Assembly: GCF_900114015.1 (NCBI RefSeq)
Contig: NZ_FORN01000045.1
Span: 1 to 48,009, forward strand
Reading direction: 5' to 3'
Length of the DNA: 48,009 bases
DNA from: Caulobacter sp. UNC279MFTsu5.1
Lineage (GTDB): Bacteria > Pseudomonadota > Alphaproteobacteria > Caulobacterales > Caulobacteraceae
The position numbers were made by a program, and so were the translations under genes. Below are positions 44,665-48,009 of the stretch, in pieces. The notes under the pieces are model-generated. The model was not told the DNA's origin. It did no database searches and was given only the letters and a program-made list of their open reading frames with translations. The number at the start of each line of letters is the position of its first letter. Within the stretch, counting starts at the first letter, position 1.

Positions 44665-44771
44665 TTGCCCTGCTCCCGGAGAGGAGAGGGAGGGGCCCGA
44701 CCGCGCAGCGGTTGGGAGGTGAGGGGCGACGACGACCAACGGCGCACCGGCAGGGCAGGGCGTCGGCCGAT

Positions 44772-46349
44772 CTAAGGGTTCGGCTGATGCGCCGAGAGCG
44801 CCGACCCTGCGGTCAGGCCGGCCGGGCCGCCGGCCAGCCAGGTCCCCGCCGCGAAGGCCAGGGCCGCCACCGCCGCGCCGGCCAGGAACCACGGCAGCGG
44901 CCGGGCGGGGCGCGGCTGGACCACGGCGACGGCTGGGGCGGGGGGCGCCTCGGCCAGGCGGGCCAGGGCGCGGATCGCCCGCACGGCCTCGTCGGCGAAG
45001 TCGCGGACCTTGGCGGCCGGCGACAGTTCGCGGGCGATCCAGCGGCGCACCACCGGATCGGCGGCGGCCCACAGGTCATGGGTCGGATCGATGCGGCGGG
45101 CGACGCCCTCGACCGTGACCATGGTCTTCTGCAGCAGCACCAGCTCCGGCCGCAGGGCCATGTCGAACAGGGCGGTGATCTCGAACAGCTGGGCCAGCAG
45201 CCGACCCATCGACACGTCGCTGGCGTCGCGGCCGAACACCGGTTCGCCCACCGCCCGCAGGGCCTGGGCGAAGGCGTCGCGGTCGTGGTGGGCGGGCACG
45301 TAGCCGGCGTCGAAATGAATCGCCGCCACCCGCGGATAGTCGCGATTGAGGAAACCGTACAGGATCTCGGCCAGGTACTTGCGCTCGGCCGGGCCCAGGC
45401 GGCCCAGGATGCCGTAGTCGACCGCGACGATCGCGGGTTGCCCTCCCTGAACTGGGGCGCTGACGAACAGGTTGCCCTCGTGCAGGTCGGCGTGGAACAG
45501 GCCGTGGTCCAGGGCCTGGGCCAGGAAGCCGCGCGTCACGCCTTCCGCCAAGGCCTTGCGGTCCAGGCCCGGCTGCTCCAGCGCGGCCGGGTCCGACAGG
45601 GCCAGGCCCGGGGCCCAGGTCAGGGTCAGGAAGCGCTTGCCGACCCCGTCCCAGACCACGTCCGGGGCGCGCATGTAGGGATCGACCTTCATGGCCTCGC
45701 CCAGCTCGGCGCAGCCGGCGGCCTCGAAGCGCAGGTCCAGCTCCAGGTCCAGGGCCCGGATCACCACCTCGACGAACTCACGCGGCCGCAGGCGGCGCGC
45801 GGCGGGAACCAGGTGCTCGGCCAGGCCGGCGGCCAGGCGCAGGGCGGCGCTGTCCTGGGCGACCTGGCGCTCGACGCCGGGCCGCAGCACCTTCACCGCC
45901 ACCCGCGTCCCGTCCAGCAGGACGGCCGAGTGGGCCTGGGCCAGGGAGGCGGCGGCGATCGAGGCCTCGAAGCTGGCGTAGAGGGTGTCGAGCGGCCGGC
46001 CCAGGCCGCGCTCGATCTCGGCCTTGGCGACCTCCAGCGGGAAGGCGGGCAGGCGGTCTTTCAGGTGCGACAGGTCCTCGGCGAAGGCGCTTCCGAAGAT
46101 GTCGGCCCGGGTCGACAGGAACTGGCCCATCTTGATGGCCGCCGGGCCCTGGCGCTCCAGCACCCGGGCCAGGCGCTCGCCCGGCCGGCCCTTGCGGCTG
46201 GCCCCGCCGGCGAACAGCCGCAAGGCGCGGCCCGCCCACAGCGCCGACGGCGGCAGGACCGGCTCCAGCTCGCGCGGGACCAGGGCGTCGGCCCGCGCCA
46301 GGGCCCAGCCGGCGGCGATCAGGCGCAGCAAGGCGGCGGCCCGGCTCAT
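44772..46349 (-). CDS. ubiB: Ubiquinone biosynthesis ATPase/kinase-like UbiB
   Basis: A 525-residue protein-kinase-like family member needed for aerobic ubiquinone synthesis, tied to the inner membrane. The atypical KxGQ motif (KMGQFLSTRAD), the AAASLAQAHSA alanine-rich loop, VAVKVLRPGVE, LELDLRFEA, the HADLHEGNLFV catalytic loop and VDYGILGRL metal-binding segment are intact. C-terminal helices (LPWFLAGAAVAALAFAAGTWLA) anchor it. In many Alphaproteobacteria ubiE lies directly upstream; here it is missing and accessory DNA follows instead. Confidence 0.95.
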   Translation of the reverse strand: MSRAAALLRLIAAGWALARADALVPRELEPVLPPSALWAGRALRLFAGGASRKGRPGERLARVLERQGPAAIKMGQFLSTRADIFGSAFAEDLSHLKDRLPAFPLEVAKAEIERGLGRPLDTLYASFEASIAAASLAQAHSAVLLDGTRVAVKVLRPGVERQVAQDSAALRLAAGLAEHLVPAARRLRPREFVEVVIRALDLELDLRFEAAGCAELGEAMKVDPYMRAPDVVWDGVGKRFLTLTWAPGLALSDPAALEQPGLDRKALAEGVTRGFLAQALDHGLFHADLHEGNLFVSAPVQGGQPAIVAVDYGILGRLGPAERKYLAEILYGFLNRDYPRVAAIHFDAGYVPAHHDRDAFAQALRAVGEPVFGRDASDVSMGRLLAQLFEITALFDMALRPELVLLQKTMVTVEGVARRIDPTHDLWAAADPVVRRWIARELSPAAKVRDFADEAVRAIRALARLAEAPPAPAVAVVQPRPARPLPWFLAGAAVAALAFAAGTWLAGGPAGLTAGSALSAHQPNP

Positions 46350-46524
46350 GCGGCGAAGGTCTCGATCGGCGAGCGGCGGGGAGGCGGGGAAAAGCTCATG
46401 TCCCGGCCTGAAAGCCCGCTCCGCGCGCCGCGGTCAAGGCCGCTTTCGCGACCGGCGCGTCGCCGGGCGCGAAAAATGGCCCGAGGCCCGTTCCGGGAGA
46501 ACGGCGGGCCTGGGTTCGATCCCG

Positions 46525-46552
46525 TTGCGAACTTCATCGCGCCCGCTAGTCT
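46525..46552 (+). promoter_or_regulatory. Candidate promoter of the ankyrin gene
   Basis: TTGCGA (46525-46530), 14 bases, then GCTAGTCT (46545-46552) resembles the Caulobacter housekeeping promoter pattern. The ankyrin ATG lies 35 bases further on. Judged by eye. Confidence 0.4.
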
Positions 46553-46587
46553 GAGCCGGCGATAGCAGCGGAGCGAGGCCAGGGATC

Positions 46588-47679
46588 ATGAAGGCCAGGA
46601 AGAAGCTCCTGCCCAAGGACTTCGACGCCCTTCTGAAGACCGGCGACATGGCCGCGCTCAAGGCGGTCTTCGAGAGGTGTGACCTCGACGCGCGGCGGCC
46701 ACGCCAAGCACACGGCTCTGGCGTTTCGCGATTGCCCGGACGCGTTGGCGCGTTGGCTGGTGGACCAGGGCGCCGACATCGAGGCTCGGGACGCCTACGG
46801 TCGGACGCCCTTGCACGGCCACGCGGCAAGCTGGCAAGGGCGGCTCGAGACGCTGCTTGACTTGGGCGCGGACATCCAGGCGACGGATAAGGACGGTGAC
46901 ACACCGCTCCACAAGGCCGCCAAGTCGGCCAACACCGAGACCTCGCGCCTCCTGATTGGCCATGGGGCTCGCAAGGACGCGCTCAACGCCGCCGGCCTGA
47001 CGCCTCTGGCGGCGGGGCTGCAGTATTGCAGCAACATTCAGATCGAGGCGATGGCGGCGATCGCCGAACTCTTGCTCGCGGAGGACAAGCCCCCGAAGAA
47101 GGGCCTTGCCGCTCTCGTCAAACGCGCCTTCTCGGGCGCACGCGGCGACCAGGCGACGATCACGCCGCAAATGCGCGCGTTCGTGCGGCGGATCGGGGAG
47201 ACGTTCGAATTCCATCGCGCGGGTTTCAACCCCGACCATCTCGCGGCGACCAGCGCCGGTCTTGATCGGCTCTATGCGCTGTTCGACCTTCCGCCCGTTC
47301 CGCGCCGCGTCATGCACGATGGTCTATCGCCGATCGTCGTCACGTCGGCGCGCTGGCAAGACCAGCATCAGGAGCTTTGGGCGATGCTGGTCCCGTCCAA
47401 GGGCTCCGCGTCAACGGTCCAAGGCGAAGTCATCCGCATCGCCGGCCGCGTCGCCGACGAGGTCGATCGCAACGGCGGCGGCAACTGGGACGCCGACTAC
47501 ACCAGGATGACTCGCGCCTTCCTGGCGCACATCGCCTCGGGCGCGCCCTTGCCCGAGGCTGACCGCGACCGCGCGGCGCGGCTGGTCGCCGAGGTGCGAG
47601 AACGCGATGGCGCGGGCGGAGAGCTTTGCGAGCTGGCCGTGCGGTGGGTGAAGCTCAACCCTTCACCGGCGCCTCTAGG
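46588..47679 (+). pseudogene. Ankyrin-repeat protein gene, frameshifted and interrupted
   Basis: Reading starts at the ATG at 46588 (MKARKKLLPKDFDALLKTGD), but after FERCDLDAR (near 46692) the homologous frame shifts by one base. The next frame then reads GGHAKHTALAFRDCPDAL and continues as clear ankyrin repeats: WLVDQGADIEARDAYGRTPLH, LLDLGADIQATDKDGDTPLH, LLIGHGARKDALNAAGLTPL. A non-ankyrin C-terminal region follows, rich in charged helices, with RMTRAFLAHIAS. One missing base in a GCGCGGCGG run explains the shift. The second frame has no ATG near its start, but it has a weak GTG at 46679. The frame stays open into the IS481-type element that begins near 47680, so the 3' end is also lost or fused. 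A sequencing error at 46692 is the main alternative to a true pseudogene. Confidence 0.75.
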
Positions 47680-48009
47680 TGTCGTTTCCAAGAAGGTTGT
47701 TCACACGCTGCCAGGGTGTGAGGCCTTTGATGCCGGAGTGCGGTCGGGCGAGGTTGTAGCTGTCGGTCCAGGGCTTGATGGCCTTGGCGCGATCATCCGA
47801 GCAGGCGTAGGGGCGGCCATAGGCCCATTCGCGCAAGCTGGTCTGGATGAAGCGCTCGGCCTTGCCGTTGGTCCTGGGCGTGTAGGGGCGGGTTCGCACA
47901 TGCCGGGCCCCGGCGGCCTGCAGGGCCCTGGCGAACAGCTTGGAGCGATAGGCCGAGCCGTTGTCGGTCATCACCCGCTGGACAGTGACGCCGTGGCGGG
48001 CGAGCCAGG
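47675..48009 (-). mobile_element. IS481-type transposase, C-terminal part
   Basis: The end of a DDE-type integrase-core transposase, cut at the window's right edge (its N-terminus lies outside). VMTDNGSAYRSK carries the second catalytic Asp, and PRTNGKAERFIQTSLREWAY carries the catalytic Glu. YNLARPHSGIKGLTPWQRV is the typical IS481 tail. The stop is at 47675-47677. The element's left end is probably near TGTCGTTTCCAAG at about 47680. No target duplication can be checked because the other end is out of view. Confidence 0.88.

Larger units (their letters stand above)
44317..44771. other. Gene-free repeat cluster between the lipoprotein gene and ubiB
   Basis: I see no gene in these 455 bases. 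They hold at least three stacked palindromic elements: the pair at 44392-44446, nested palindrome copy C at 44502-44664, and a CTCTCCC/GGGAGAGG-rich stretch from about 44665 to 44750 that runs towards the ubiB stop. The open frames across this stretch are shadows of the repeats. Confidence 0.75.

Noticed and set aside
46506..46530. TGGGTTCGATCCCG resembles a tRNA T-arm
   Set aside because: The stem fails beyond three pairs with a 7-base loop, and no anticodon or acceptor stems are found around it. The same holds for GGTTCGATCCCC near 218.
47680..48009. Ankyrin reading frame continuing through the IS element on the plus strand
   Set aside because: The frame is open by chance to the window end, but its sequence is antisense to the transposase and has no ankyrin-like features.

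Overview
The window is high-GC DNA from an alphaproteobacterium, almost certainly the genus Caulobacter. The mnmE-mnmG-rsmG-parA-parB block carries perfect ParB-binding parS sites. A CenR-like regulator, an NtrZ-like periplasmic protein, TimA, a holA-lptE-leuS operon and an SOS box of the alphaproteobacterial GTTC-N7-GTTC type occur nearby. This is origin-proximal chromosome rather than a plasmid: nearly every gene is housekeeping. The species cannot be fixed from the sequence alone.

Layout. 1-513: no recognised gene. 0.5-2.2 kb: dienelactone hydrolase and quinone oxidoreductase (minus). 2.3-8.4 kb: small conserved gene, mnmE, two intergenic parS sites plus a third inside mnmE, mnmG, rsmG, parA, parB. 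8.4-9.4 kb: an AT-richer spacer and a DUF5710 gene that look inserted. 9.4-14.3 kb (minus): holA, lptE, leuS and a DUF3576 lipoprotein. 14.5-21.4 kb: ntrZ-like, ThiE/TenI-like, yggS, L,D-transpeptidase-like, cenR, secB, timA, mltA, smr and a DUF4337 membrane protein. 21.5-25.6 kb (minus): adenosine kinase and hisB-hisH-hisA-hisF-hisE. 25.7-30 kb: ATP-grasp protein, nth, DUF2244, AraC-MGMT fusion, DUF2252. 30.1-32.9 kb (minus): hslV, an NTF2-like secreted protein and hslU. 33-38.1 kb: moeB, a 2-hydroxyacid dehydrogenase, an SH3-like secreted protein, then fabA-fabB-fabI. 38.1-41.5 kb (minus): an EmrAB-type efflux pump with its TetR regulator. 41.7-44.3 kb: a 38-residue membrane peptide, dut, coaBC and an SOS-box lipoprotein. 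44.3-46.3 kb: stacked palindromic repeats and ubiB. 46.5-48 kb: a broken ankyrin-repeat gene running into an IS481-type transposase cut by the window edge.

The genes serve chromosome segregation (ParABS), tRNA and rRNA modification, envelope biogenesis (LptE, MltA, L,D-transpeptidase, CenR, SecB, TimA), unsaturated fatty-acid synthesis, histidine synthesis and proteolysis. The most unusual locus is 43682-44316. It has a perfect LexA-type box in front of a lipoprotein whose C-terminal half resembles small toxin-type nucleases of the Barnase-EndoU-colicin E5/D-RelE class. At least three long nested palindromes of one family, plus other palindromic repeats, sit at operon ends.
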